DNA from: Gnetum montanum
Taxonomy: Eukaryota; Streptophyta; Gnetopsida; Gnetales; Gnetaceae
Direction: 5' to 3'
DNA length: 64,000 bases
NCBI GenBank assembly: GCA_015680685.1
Contig: MNCI01036718.1
Span: forward strand, 708,674 to 772,673
In this document: positions 1-9,949 of the stretch, piece by piece
Position numbering within the stretch: position 1 is the first letter of the stretch
How the letters are laid out: each line of letters starts with the position of its first letter
The notes under the pieces: model-generated
Database searches by the model: none
What the model saw: the letters and a program-made list of their open reading frames with translations, nothing else
Told to the model about the DNA's origin: nothing
Made by a program: the position numbers and the translations under genes

Positions 1-124
1 CAACCCTGGCTACCAAACGCTAATCATGGCTGGGATCACCATGCGTAACGCACCTGCTCGAAGTGGTCGTACTGAGGAACTTAACTAGGAGGAAAGGGTT
101 GAGAGAATCTAATCTAGCCTAAGT

Positions 125-274
125 GTGATGAGCATTCATTCCTTGATTATCCATACACATCCGTAAATGCTTGTAATCAAGTCGTACTCATTCTACGTTG
201 CGATGAGCATCCATTCCTTGATTATCCGTACACATCCTTAAATGCTCGTAATCAAGTAATACTCATTCCGCATT
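125..274. repeat. 75-bp imperfect tandem duplication inside the LTR
   Basis: Two adjacent copies, about 125-199 and 200-274, each start with GYGATGAGCATYCATTCC and end in a TACTCATTC-type block. They differ by scattered point changes. The related LTR at 63605 has one interrupted copy. Confidence 0.85.
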
Positions 275-537
275 ACTAGGAGATAAGGGTTGAGAGAGAA
301 AGCAATAAATAACATTAAATAAAATCCTATTCCATGCACTACAAGGTTTATCCAGGAAGTTCGTCTTTATTGTCATACACAACTTGTGTTTAGGTACAAT
401 GCTGCTCGAATAAAGATCTGTTCACTTTAGGACTCCTACTGCAGGCACATGGAAAATATTCTATCTCTGGAGTGATCAATCTGCCATAGTTTCCCTACTT
501 CTAGCCTAGGATGATGAAACAAGGGAGAGCCGCCTCT

Positions 538-545
538 TATTTATA
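538..545 (-). promoter_or_regulatory. LTR TATA box
   Basis: TATAAATA on the minus strand. It lies between the GATATC cluster (upstream in the minus sense) and the body of the LTR. The same layout is seen in the two LTRs of element A. Confidence 0.6.
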
Positions 546-551
546 AATATG

Positions 552-690
552 ACGGCGCACCGCGATATCGCGTATGCGATATCGTAGGGGACAACGCGAT
601 ATCGTGTACGTGATATCGCATGGGATGCGATATCACGGCGACCGCAATATCACGTACGCGATATCGCGGCCCATACGATATCACCTCTCA
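552..690. repeat. GATATC palindrome cluster in LTR U3
   Basis: Seven GATATC sites and one AATATC variant occur within roughly 130 bp, several inside longer palindromes such as GCGATATCGC. In the minus sense they lie at the very start of U3, directly upstream of the TATA box. Their CpG content is unusual for this window. Confidence 0.85.
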
Positions 691-693
691 TCA

Positions 694-1401
694 AAGGTGA
701 AGACCCATACCACTAGGCTAACACCTCCTTGTTCAAAAATGGTTCTTTAAAAAAGACTCTTAATACATGTATGATTAAACTCTTACCAAAAGAAGGAAAT
801 CCTACTTTATTATAAAATTAAAGACCCATCACTTTACTTGGAACTAGTTGTAAATTTATTACTTATGTAGTAGCTTCTAAACTCAAGCAGCACATTTGGA
901 ATATTATGAATAAGGAGCAAGTTGAATTTTTTCTAGGTAAATATATTCTCGATAATGTCTTAATAGCTACTAAAGCTTTTTCATGGGTAGAAGAAATAGA
1001 CCAGCATTGTTTTCTATCAAAGTTAAACTTTGTTAAAGGTTATGATTAGATTAAATGATAGTTTATTTTAAAAACTATATAGCATATGCAACTTGATTAG
1101 TATTTTTTGCATCATATCTCTCTTCTCAAAGATTCTTCTGCTAGAGTCTCAATCAATGGTAAACCAAGTGTTGAGTTCCCTTTGCAAAGATTTATAAGTT
1201 AACATTATCCTATTTCCCCCCTTTTTATTTCTTATTGCTTCAAATTTTTTTATATGCTTTTGATTTTGCCAATTAGGTGAATGCTATTCAAAGAGTATCT
1301 CTTCCACAATCCTTAGGTTATATTTGTATATAGCTTTCTGCTGATAAAAGAGAATAAATTAGAGATTCATAATGCCATAAATATCATTCAAGCTTACTTT
1401 G
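694..1401 (+). pseudogene. L1-type LINE reverse transcriptase, segment 1 of 3
   Basis: This is a decayed plus-strand non-LTR reverse transcriptase. Recognisable pieces in order are a 'LIKLLPK'-like start (MIKLLPKEGNPT), 'RPITLL', a 'KEQ..F..G.YILDN.LIA' block, a decayed 'F.KGYD' block, and 'DSSARVSINGKPS' followed by a decayed 'QGCPLSP' equivalent. These follow the order of the fingers and palm in plant L1 ORF2. The catalytic F-ADD region falls near 1340-1360 and is decayed. The LINE is interrupted here by element A and resumes at 8189. Several frameshifts and stops are present, so it is non-functional. Its upstream endonuclease half is not in the window. Confidence 0.8.
1397..1401. repeat. 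Target-site duplication of element A, left copy
   Basis: CTTTG, identical to 8189-8193 on the other side of element A. Confidence 0.9.
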
Positions 1402-2121
1402 TGATGAGTGGCGAGGTACCCCTACACTCAACCATACGAATATGAGCATTACACGCACAATCCGGTTGAACTCCGCAGACTAAGTGCCTACATGCCTTAT
1501 TGAACACTTAAGGTTAATCGTTCGTTGTCTTCCCAGACTTACTTGTATTTGTCACGATTGTATGGTTAAGTAAGTCTAAGGTATGTGATTTTTATGTCTT
1601 TTATGTTTTTATCTCCTATGCTAATGAGGTGAACGGTGAAGAGACTAATTAACTAACTTTAACTAACTAAGCCTTAATTAACCTAGCATCAGTATCCGTT
1701 CCCACTTACCGTTCACACCCTGAACCAATGCAACCTTTGGGCTTACCAAACGCTATCCGTTGCTGGGATTACCAAGTGTAGCGCACGTCCTCGAAGTGAT
1801 CGTACTGAATGCACTTAACTATGAGAGAAGGGTTGAGAGAGATTTAATTAACTAATAAAGCATTTAAATGATAAACAATAAATACCAATAAGTAAAGTCC
1901 TATCTAGCTGAGTCCATGCACTGCAAGGTTATCCAAGAAGTTTGTCTTTATTTCCATACACAAACTTGTGTTTAGGTACAATATTTGCTTGAATAAAGAT
2001 CCGTTCACTTTGGAGCTCCTATTGCAGGCACATGGAAATTATTCTATCTCTAGAGAGGTAAAAATGCTAGAGTTTCGCTATGGTCTAGGCCTAGATGCAG
2101 AAACATGGGAGACCCATCTCT

Positions 2122-2129
2122 TATTTATA
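2122..2129 (-). promoter_or_regulatory. LTR TATA box
   Basis: TATAAATA on the minus strand, in the 3' LTR of element A. The GATATC cluster lies immediately upstream in the minus sense. Confidence 0.6.
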
Positions 2130-2146
2130 GATTTGGCAACGCACTG

Positions 2147-2236
2147 CGATATCGTGTACGATACATCGCATACATGATATCACAGTGAGGACACGATATC
2201 ACGTACGCGATATTGCAGCCCATGCGATATCACATC
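2147..2236. repeat. GATATC palindrome cluster in element A 3' LTR
   Basis: Four GATATC sites plus decayed versions (GATATT, GATACATC) lie within 90 bp. It is the counterpart of 552-690 and 8089-8180. Confidence 0.8.
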
Positions 2237-2242
2237 CCATCA

Positions 2243-2254
2243 TACCCCCATGAC
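2243..2254 (-). other. Polypurine tract of element A
   Basis: The minus strand reads TCATGGGGGTA directly before the 3' LTR. The same G-run and position are found in elements B and D. Confidence 0.75.
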
Positions 2255-4250
2255 TGAATAAAAACTCCTCCTCGAGTTCCTTACAAAATATTGGGAAGGT
2301 ATGGGATTATTAACTTGAATGGAACTAATGGAGAATGGGACGACATGTGAACAGATAATCATTACAAAACAAGACAAAACTAGTATTCATGACAACAAGA
2401 GTGAACACCTTATACATTTGACATGAAGCCTTATTTGGTAGTTGAGAAAGAGAGAGGGAGAAAGAAGTTTTGCTGCTGCCAACGCCAAGATTGCGCCTTT
2501 TGTTGTCCATCCATAAGTGCGCCATCGATCTTGCTCCTTGCATAGCTGCTTTCAACACTGCTCCATTCCAAGTGTTCTCTCGAGATCCAATCCATTGTTG
2601 CATGATTTCCATCTACACACACAACACAGTCTTTATATTAGTAAGGTTAAATGAATCACAATGTAGTTGATACCTTGCTTCAATAAAAGGTCCATTGGCT
2701 AGGTTATGATATGGCTGATGTGGGTCTGGAGATGTATTTATGGTGACTACTAAAGGTGTAGGGGTTAGGCGAAAAAATTGGGTCTGGACCCCCTTGACTA
2801 AGAGTGAACCTCCGGTAGCAATAGAATGGAGAAAGAAAAAGAACAAGAAAGATGGAGAAAAAGAGACAACTATAACATCGATGAAATGGATTTCAAGATG
2901 GAAATTAAAAAAATAGAGTTGATTGCAAAAATGTTAAGGGAAAAAATTTAACTAGTGTACCAAATAGAAATGCCAGTGGGTCCTCCCCAAAGCAGGCTCA
3001 TGCCTTTAATGCCCTAAAAAACCCACATTCAAAGAGTTCGTAGGCTCTAGGAATGTCATTTAGAACAAGAGTTAAAGTCTTAACCACAAGAATTTACCAA
3101 AAAGAAAACAATGCATCAACCAAAATATACACTAATGATACAACCGGCAATGAGGTGAACAATGAAGAGAAGGATGATGGTAAGAAGAGAATGGAACGAA
3201 ATCTCAAGAACAAGGTGATGTACATCCCCTTGTGTATTTGATGATTAATGTGACTTGGACAATCTCATTCCAACTCCAACCTCAACAAACCACATCCAGA
3301 GACTTTGCATCAATGGATTTGGCCAATCCATCCTCTTGAAGTAACAAGAACACCTTCACCAAAGAGCCGCCACCATTCCGACGAAACAAAGGAGGAGAGA
3401 ATGGGAAGCGAGAAGGGCCTTAGTTAGAGGGAACATGTTTATTTTAGTTCCATAACCAGTACTTGTAGCCCAAATATTTATTTCTTCTAAGGGGTGTTCT
3501 TTGAATTCCCACTATTTTTTTTTGTGTTTTATGTGTTTATGCATGAGAACCACACCATGCAAAGACTCTGTTATTTTTATTAGCTCAGCTTCTCGATAAT
3601 TGGGTAACGTTGAAGCGGTAAGAAAACTCAAGAAGACAACATCCAAGCACCCAAGAGAATGGCCAACACAAATGCATCAAGTTCCCTTGAAGCCACATCC
3701 TTTTCAATCCTTGAGTCCTTCCTTAGTTTGAGAAATGCCAAGTCACCAATTCATTATAGTTCTTATTAGAAAGGGACTGTACATTTCCAAGCCAAGAGAG
3801 ACCATAGAAATTTGTGGATGTATGGATGAAGTGGACTCATTTCCTGTCATATCAAAAGAACCATACCTTAGTATCAACATCACAACTTAAAGGTAAATAC
3901 CAAACATTAGCAATCAATAGGAAAAATAGTTCATACCATCATTAAAGCACTTATTATGTGACAAACTTAACAAGATGGATAAACACACACACACACACAC
4001 AAATAAAAGAAAAGTGTAAATGATGTTGTAAAACAAAAAAACAAGAAAAGTTAAAGAAATTGTAAAACAAAAATGTGTAAAACAAAAACGTGTAAAATAA
4101 AAACTTAAAAGAACTGAGGGCCTCAAATGATTAGCATAGGTGGCCATCTCCTCCATGACTGAATGGAAAGGGAGAGATCCGAAATACTGAACACCTATTT
4201 GAATTTCTTAGAAGTGTCCAACTTCTCCCAATTGATGTTCTTAGATTAAG
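2255..4250 (-). other. Element A 3' region, mostly non-coding
   Basis: This is the region between the pol position and the 3' LTR. Near 2330-2620 the minus strand keeps a short piece that may be the end of the accessory reading frame seen in elements B and D. Blocks around 2970-3050, 3380-3430, 3490-3560 and 4130-4190 align with the corresponding region of element D (44060-45270), for example GGTCCTCCCC..AGGCTCATG and the CTTAGTTAGAGG motif. No intact reading frame is present. An AC microsatellite lies at 3983-4001. Confidence 0.65.
3983..4001. repeat. (AC)n microsatellite
   Basis: About nine AC units. Element E has a TG run at a comparable place after pol (54935-54947), which in element sense is the same strand pattern. 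Confidence 0.9.
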
Positions 4251-4356
4251 GGGTGGAAGTCGACATGCTCATATTCCAATGTATCTATGCCTTCATTGTG
4301 GGTGTGAGTTGTTTCCCCAGTTCATTCCATGCATGTTGGTGGGCTACTTTCTTGAT

Positions 4357-4520
4357 NNNNNNNNNNNNNNNNNNNNNNNNNNNNNNNNNNNNNNNNNNNN
4401 NNNNNNNNNNNNNNNNNNNNNNNNNNNNNNNNNNNNNNNNNNNNNNNNNNNNNNNNNNNNNNNNNNNNNNNNNNNNNNNNNNNNNNNNNNNNNNNNNNNN
4501 NNNNNNNNNNNNNNNNNNNN
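4357..4520. other. Assembly gap (164 Ns)
   Basis: A run of N within element A, just where pol would be expected. The true length of the missing sequence cannot be judged. Confidence 0.99.
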
Positions 4521-4669
4521 ATTAAGTTGACTCCGGAACCTGAGTCAAGAAGAGCCTTATGAGGTTTGTTCCCGATGACTTGGAGGTAGATTAAGGGACT
4601 TCTAGGTTCAGAAAGTTTCCTGGGAAGGTGGCCTACCTTGATCCAGTCAGTAATGGTATGTGTTAACAT
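4521..4669 (-). pseudogene. Aspartic protease start of element A (partial)
   Basis: The minus strand encodes the start of the retroviral-type aspartic protease: a 'MLTHTITDWIKVGHL' lead, then 'LIYLQVIG', then the active-site segment ALLDSGSGVNL, with the catalytic Asp in DSG. It is cut off by the assembly gap. The same segment in element B is ALLDSGYRVNLIS and in element D it is decayed to ALLDSSSRG. The protease would cut the Gag-Pol polyprotein. It follows gag directly, in the same polyprotein order as in B and D. Confidence 0.8.
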
Positions 4670-4687
4670 AACCGTATGTGTTGAGCT

Positions 4688-7199
4688 CTACTGTTGGTTT
4701 GAAGGGAGCTCCGAAGCCTTATTTGTTAGAGGAGCGTACACAAACTCAACCGCTTGTGATTGTGAGAGCTTGTTTGGGATTTTGGTTCCGAAGAAAGGTC
4801 TTCTCTTCTTTTGGTTGTCAGAACTAGCAATGGGTTGAAGGTTTACAACTCTCGTAGCATTACGTTGTTGCGGTTGAGAGGGGAGTTCCCCTTGCATTTT
4901 TGGAGTGGGTGGTAGTGGAACTACCAACATAAGAGTGGTGGATGGATTCAGAGGATGGTATGCATGTGGTGCATCTCCCAGAGAAGAAGGATTCCTAAAA
5001 TACTCCCAAACTTGGTAGTGACGTTGTGGAGTTGCGTGACCCATAGAGTCACTTGGAGAAACTAGCTGCTGCACGTAGTAGCCATATGGGTCTGGTTTCT
5101 GGTAAGGGTATTATTGTCTAGGCAGTGGCATCCCCCATGACTGTGGGTGTTGCCACTGCTGGTGTTGCCTGATAGGTTGTGGCAAGTTCCACTTGGATAA
5201 TATGTTAACGGTTGGTGGAAATGCCTCGGGTTACCTTGGGGATAAGGTAACCTTCGGGGTGCCTGTCGTCTATTAAGTCTTGGGTTGAGTGCATATACCT
5301 CGGACTCTTGCAGATATGAGATTATTGGGCAACATCCCTTAGGATGTTCACATTGGCAGATCTCGCATCCACTGTCATTGTTCATGGCATAATCCATAAC
5401 CTCATCGGCGATAGTTATTTTTCCCTTACCCTTGTCACGTGCATGACCTGAATCTCTCCGCTTTTTCTTGTCATGGTCACTACTTCGTTCCTCCTTAGAC
5501 TCTTCTACGATTTTCAGGACAAGTTCAAGTCTACTATCTAAGAAGTCCTGTATTTGATCTACTTAGCCACCACTTCCATTGTTAATTTTTGAAGCAGTAA
5601 GGTTTTTCAATTCACCAACTCTTCGAGTGGTGACTTATCCTCTTCATCGCAAAATCTCACTCCCTTTTTTCGGAGGGGAGGATCACAGTTATATTCTTCC
5701 ATACTTTCTCTTTTTTATAGCTCCCCTTCTTCTTTAGCTACTTGCTCCAACAATCTTTGAACTTCATGGGATCTAAGTTCATATAATCTCCCTTGGGCAT
5801 ATGTCCTAAGGGTTCTCCTAGTTTCATGTCTTAGCCCATCTATGAGGTGGCGTAGTTGATCCCATTGTGCATAACCATGGCCTGGGCAATGATGTAGCAA
5901 TGCATAATATTGGCCCATGGCAACATCCAAGGGTCATGAGTACCCTACTTCCATCCTTGGATCTGCTTAGGTAAGTTGAACACTCTGGAGTACATTTGGT
6001 ATTTATCGTTGAACAATTCTAGCATCGTACTCCACCTCCTAATGGTTTCCGGTTCTAAGGACCGGTACCAACTCTCTGCTTTCTTTATGAGTTTCCTAGA
6101 AAATAACTTTAACTTTTGCCACTCATTTTCAATATTTTACAAGGAAAAGGCATTATGGAATGCCTTTAAGTGATTCTGCAGATCAACATTGTATCCCCCC
6201 TCAAATCGTGGGATATTAATTCATGTCCAATCTCTTGATCCAGCTATCTTTCTGATGCCTTGTAGGTATTCTAACTACCTCCATAATGTCTAACATACTT
6301 CAGGTGGCAAGTAGGGGTTCTTCATGATCATCTCTCTCATGACGTCTATGATTCCTATGTGGTTCCCTACTTTCCCTTCTTTCATGCCTTGATTCTCTCG
6401 AATGCCCTCGTCCTCGCTCTCGACTCTCTCATCAAGGTCTCTCATTTTGCTTACCCTTATCCTCACCGTTATGCTCTTTATGACTACACCCTGATGTGGA
6501 AGGAGAGGGTGAATGGTGTGATGAAGGGGAAGAAGAAGGAGAACCATCACCATGACAATGTTTCTTACCTTCTCTTCGACGACTACGGCCCCGATCGTGA
6601 TGACAATCTGAATGCCCGTCCTCGTCATGTGTTTTTGTTCCCTCAATGAATAGTTGGTGTTCATGGGGATCAGAACTAGGGTTGTGTATCATGGAGTGTA
6701 GGTTTTGATACCCCACCTTCTCACCATTGTTAGGAGGGGGAACATCTTTCAATAGAGAACCTGTTATAATTGGTTCACCATCTCCAATTTCGCTTAGGAC
6801 GTGCGAGACCCCTTTGCCCTTCAACAATGTATGGTGGCTCTCCTGCCTTGAGTCCCTTAAATGTTGTGTTGCTGTGAGATGGTAATCCCTTGTGTCAAAA
6901 TCACCTACAACATATTCAGTGTATAGCTATGTCATGCCTATTAGTGTAAGAGCATGAAGGAGCATGTCAAGGATTGCCCAATCTGGAGGTAACACTATGT
7001 TACCTTGCAAATCTCTCCAATGCAGTTGTTCATTCTGATGGAGGATAAAAGTAAAATTGGATATATACTCATCAGGATGAGTATATACCACCTGGTACTA
7101 TTGAGGAATTGGTGGATTTTGGTTATGTGTTTTAGACTGCTGACTATTTCTTGTATGATCCCTAGGTGGTGAAGTACTTTTGTTCAAAGAAGAAGACAT
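4688..7199 (-). pseudogene. gag of element A (Athila-like), decayed
   Basis: The minus-strand gag starts at an ATG (7199) giving MSSSLNKST, a start with the same Ser-rich style as in B (MYSSSHK) and D (MASSHRD). Near 5715-5930 it has the retrotransposon gag core, with 'YYALLHHCPGHGYAQWDQLRHLIDGL' features. A zinc knuckle of the Athila type, CX2CX3HX4C (CEICQCEH), lies around 5333-5374. The C-terminal part is rich in Pro, Gln, His and Asn. Gag packages the RNA into virus-like particles. Several frameshifts and stops make it a pseudogene. Confidence 0.82.
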
Positions 7200-7325
7200 T
7201 GTTTCTTATTTGGTGTGCTGATTAACCATTATATAATTTTTCGTTTAATTAACCCTAAGGGTTCGTTTAAGCTCTCAATGATGTGAATAATTTCCTATGT
7301 TCTACTTAGCACATAAACAACTTAG

Positions 7326-7344
7326 TCCCTAACAACGGTGCCAA
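7326..7344 (-). other. tRNA-Asp primer binding site of element A
   Basis: Next to the 5' LTR the minus strand reads TTGGCACCGTTGTTAGGGA. It matches the complement of the plant tRNA-Asp 3' end (TGGCGCCGTTGCCGGGGA) with only G>A / C>T differences. This is the primer typical of Athila-type elements. Confidence 0.88.
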
Positions 7345-8188
7345 TGATGAGTGGCAAGGTACCCCTACACTCAACCATACGAATACGAGCGTTACACGCA
7401 CAATCCGGTTGAACTCCGCAAACTAAGTGCCTACATGCCTTATGGAACACTTAAGGTTAATTGTTCATTGTCTTCCTCGACTTACTTGTATTTGTCACGG
7501 TTATATGGTTAAGTAAGTCTGAGGTATGTGATTTTTATGTCTTTTATGTTTTTATCTCCTCTGCTAATGAGGTGAAGGGTGAAGAGACTAATTAACTAAC
7601 TTTAACTAACTAAGCCTTAATTAACCTAGCATCAGTATCCGTTCCTACTTACTGTTCACACCCTAAACCAATGCAACCTTTGGGCTTACCAAACACTATT
7701 TGTTGCTAGGATTACCAAGCGTAATGCACGTGCTCGAAGCGATCGTACTGAATGCACTTAACTATGGGAGAAGGGTTGAGAGAGATTTAATTAGCAAATA
7801 AAGCATTTAAATGATAAACAATAAATAACAATAAGTAAATTCCTATCTAGCTTAGTCCATGCATTGCAAGGTTTATCCAAGAAGTTCATCTTTATTTCCA
7901 TACACAAACTTGTGTTCAAGTACAATATTTGCTCAAATAAAGATCCGTTCACTTTGGAGCTCCTACTGCGGGCACATGGAAATTATTCTATCTCTGGAGA
8001 GGTAAAACTGCCAGAGTTTCTCTACGGTCTAGGCCTAGATGCAGAAACAAGGGAGATCCACCTCTTATTTATAGATTTGGCAGTGCACTGTGATATTGCA
8101 AGAACAACGCGATATCGCCTATGATACATCGCGTACATGATATCGCAGTGAGGACGTGATATCATGTCCATGATATCACGTCCCATCA
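7345..8188 (-). repeat. Element A 5' LTR
   Basis: About 844 bp, partner of 1402-2242, with the same ends and internal landmarks. The minus-strand TATAAATA lies at 8066-8073, with GATATC-type motifs at 8089-8180 upstream of it. Confidence 0.92.
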
Positions 8189-8807
8189 CTTTGGTTCTTC
8201 AAGCTCAAATATTAAATAGGATAAATCTCAAGCCATTACACCATCATATAGGCCTCTTAAGATCAACATTCTGAATTTTCCTTGGAATCAATTAAACTAT
8301 ATGTGATCTTCAAACTCCTTGTTATGCCTATTGCTATTATTCCAAACATTTCTCAATTATGGTAGCTTCTTGTTCAACAAAGTCAGCAAAAAGTTCATAT
8401 TTTGTCCCAATGAAACTTATCTCTAGTAGGAAGGATTATTGTGGCTAAGCACATTTTGCCTTCCACATGTTTATTACTCTTCTTTTATTGCTCCAAAGAC
8501 AAAAAGGTAGAAGATATTATTGGAAACTATATTTGAAAAAATTCCAATTCTCCTTTTGACTTTGCTTAGGGTAGATGTAAGATTTGTTATCTATCCAAAG
8601 ATAATGATGGTCTTGGTGTTGGTGGATAGCATAATCAAGCTTTGTCTTTGTTTGCTAAATGGATCATTTAAGCTATGATAGGTAACAAAAATGTATCATT
8701 TGAGCTATGAAAGGTGAGGAAGGATGGAAGTAAATGCTTAGAATCTACTTTTAGAAAATTGGTTATGCTCATTATAAGTCCCATCTATCATAGCTTAACT
8801 GGGTTAT
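8189..8807 (+). pseudogene. L1-type LINE, segment 2 of 3
   Basis: The plus-strand LINE continues after element A. The first bases (CTTTG) are the duplicated target. Recognisable pieces are a 'NFPWN..NYM' region and, near 8570-8680, the post-RT block of plant L1 proteins with a decayed 'PK..GGLGV' and 'QALSLFAKWII' (visible across two frames). Frameshifts and stops are frequent. It is interrupted at 8808 by element B and resumes at 19318. Confidence 0.75.
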
Positions 8808-9601
8808 TGATGAGCAACAAGGATTCCCTACACCCAACCATATGAATCACAAAGCATTCATGCATGATCCTATTGAATTCTGTAGACTTCGTTGTTTCCA
8901 GTGCACTAGCCCTTTAGGAAGTGAATCTAGCCTAAAGGTCAATTGTTTTCTTCCCAATTACACTTGTGACATTTGTTGGTATGGTTAAGTGTAACTAAGG
9001 CATTCAATTTTTTGTCATTTTTTATATTTTATAAGGCGGTGCTCAAATGTAAATAAAGGTAATTTGATTAACTAATCGAAATTAATTAATTAACTAATCA
9101 TTTCACTAATCCTAATGTAAGTATCTGTTCCCACTTTCCATACACATCCTAAACCCACATATCTGCTACTAGATGACCAAGCGCTATGCTATTGGGTGTA
9201 CCAAGCAATAATGCAGCTAGGATTACTAAGCGAATACATGTTACCTTCGAAGTAGTCGTACTTATGTATTTAATCTATCTAGCTTAATAACCTCATTAAC
9301 TCAATTACTAGAAAATATTTTTGAAGTAACTAAGAATAATTAATAAATAATTGAAAACATTGAATGCATAAATAAAATAGCTAATCTATCCAAAGTGCTA
9401 CAAGGTTTATCAAAAAGCTCGTCTTTATTGCTACACACATTGTCGTGCTCAAGTACAAAAATGCTTGAATAAAGATCCATACACTCAATGAATCCTGCTA
9501 TGGGCACTCAAGGAAAAAATTCTAAATTTTGAATGGAAAAAAATGTAAGAGCTTTGATGCTACTGAGATCTAGATTACCATAAATGCAATTCGTAGGCAC
9601 C

Positions 9602-9609
9602 TATTTATA
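9602..9609 (-). promoter_or_regulatory. LTR TATA box
   Basis: TATAAATA on the minus strand. The same site in the partner LTR is 19214-19221. Confidence 0.6.
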
Positions 9610-9629
9610 GGTGACAGACAAAAATTACA

Positions 9630-9740
9630 TTGACGGGTTCTCATTGGCGTAGGACAAGATGCATTGATGGGGCCTCATCAACTAGACCTCATCGATGTAG
9701 TTAACTACATCAATGAGGCTTCATTAACGCATCCAACCAA
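9630..9740. repeat. CATCRATG motif cluster in element B U3
   Basis: Repeated short motifs of the forms CATTGATG, CATCGATG and CATCAATG, with GGCCTCAT spacers, lie just upstream of the TATA box. They occupy the same place as the GATATC cluster of element A. Confidence 0.7.
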
Positions 9741-9753
9741 AGACAACTCATCA

Positions 9754-9766
9754 TATCCCCATGACT
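9754..9766 (-). other. Polypurine tract of element B
   Basis: The minus strand reads TCATGGGGATA directly before the 3' LTR. It is a one-base variant of the tract in elements A and D. Confidence 0.7.
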
Positions 9767-9949
9767 AAATGAAAACTTGTCCTCAAGTTCTTTTACAAAA
9801 TTTGGAAGGTATGGGATTATTGATTGACTTCTCTTCAATAAAACAACTGATTAACTTTGACAAAAAATGGAGTGCTCGAGTGTATGAATCAACACATTAC
9901 AAAAATGGTGGTGTTTAGGACATAAAATTAAGCACCATGATACAAATCT

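Larger units (their letters stand above)
1..693 (-). mobile_element. Athila-like LTR, truncated by window start
   Basis: This is the right-hand part of an LTR related to those of element A (shared blocks around the tract 'ccatgcactacaaggtttatcc' and the terminal GATATC-rich segment ending CTCATCA at 693). The minus-strand orientation is inferred from the TATA box at 538-545, which reads TATAAATA on the minus strand. The sequence after 693 is LINE coding sequence, with no polypurine tract. It is therefore best read as the outer LTR of an element lying mostly left of the window, inserted into the same LINE that holds elements A and B. It belongs to the same subfamily as the LTR at 63331-64000 (shared block with 'gatgagcattc' and 'gtacacatc'). 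Confidence 0.75.
1402..2242 (-). repeat. Element A 3' LTR
   Basis: About 841 bp, paired with 7345-8188. It starts TGATGAG and ends CATCA on the plus strand. It contains a TATA box (2122-2129, minus strand) and a cluster of GATATC-type motifs at 2147-2236. Confidence 0.92.
1402..8188 (-). mobile_element. Element A: Athila-like Ty3/gypsy element with both LTRs
   Basis: This is a complete insertion on the minus strand, bounded by LTRs starting TGATGAGTGGC and ending CATCA on the plus strand and by a perfect 5-bp duplication CTTTG. In the minus sense the order is 5' LTR (7345-8188), tRNA-Asp primer site, gag, protease start, assembly gap, 3' non-coding region, polypurine tract and 3' LTR (1402-2242). 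No reverse transcriptase, RNase H or integrase is visible. The place where pol should lie holds only about 100 bp plus a 164-N gap. Either it is an internally deleted non-autonomous copy or the gap hides pol. Confidence 0.92.
8808..9753 (-). repeat. Element B 3' LTR
   Basis: About 946 bp, paired with 18426-19317. The minus-strand TATAAATA lies at 9602-9609 within CACCTATAAATAGGTG. Upstream of it in the minus sense are repeated CATCRATG-type motifs (about 9630-9740). Confidence 0.92.

Noticed and set aside
552-690. GATATC cluster as a satellite or CRISPR-like array
   Set aside because: The unit spacing is irregular and the cluster is tied to LTR ends; no regular repeat/spacer pattern exists.
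4253-4530. Open frames running through the N gap
   Set aside because: The frames are open only because N codons are not stops.
6359-6649. 96-codon plus-strand open frame
   Set aside because: It is antisense to gag of element A, which explains its openness.
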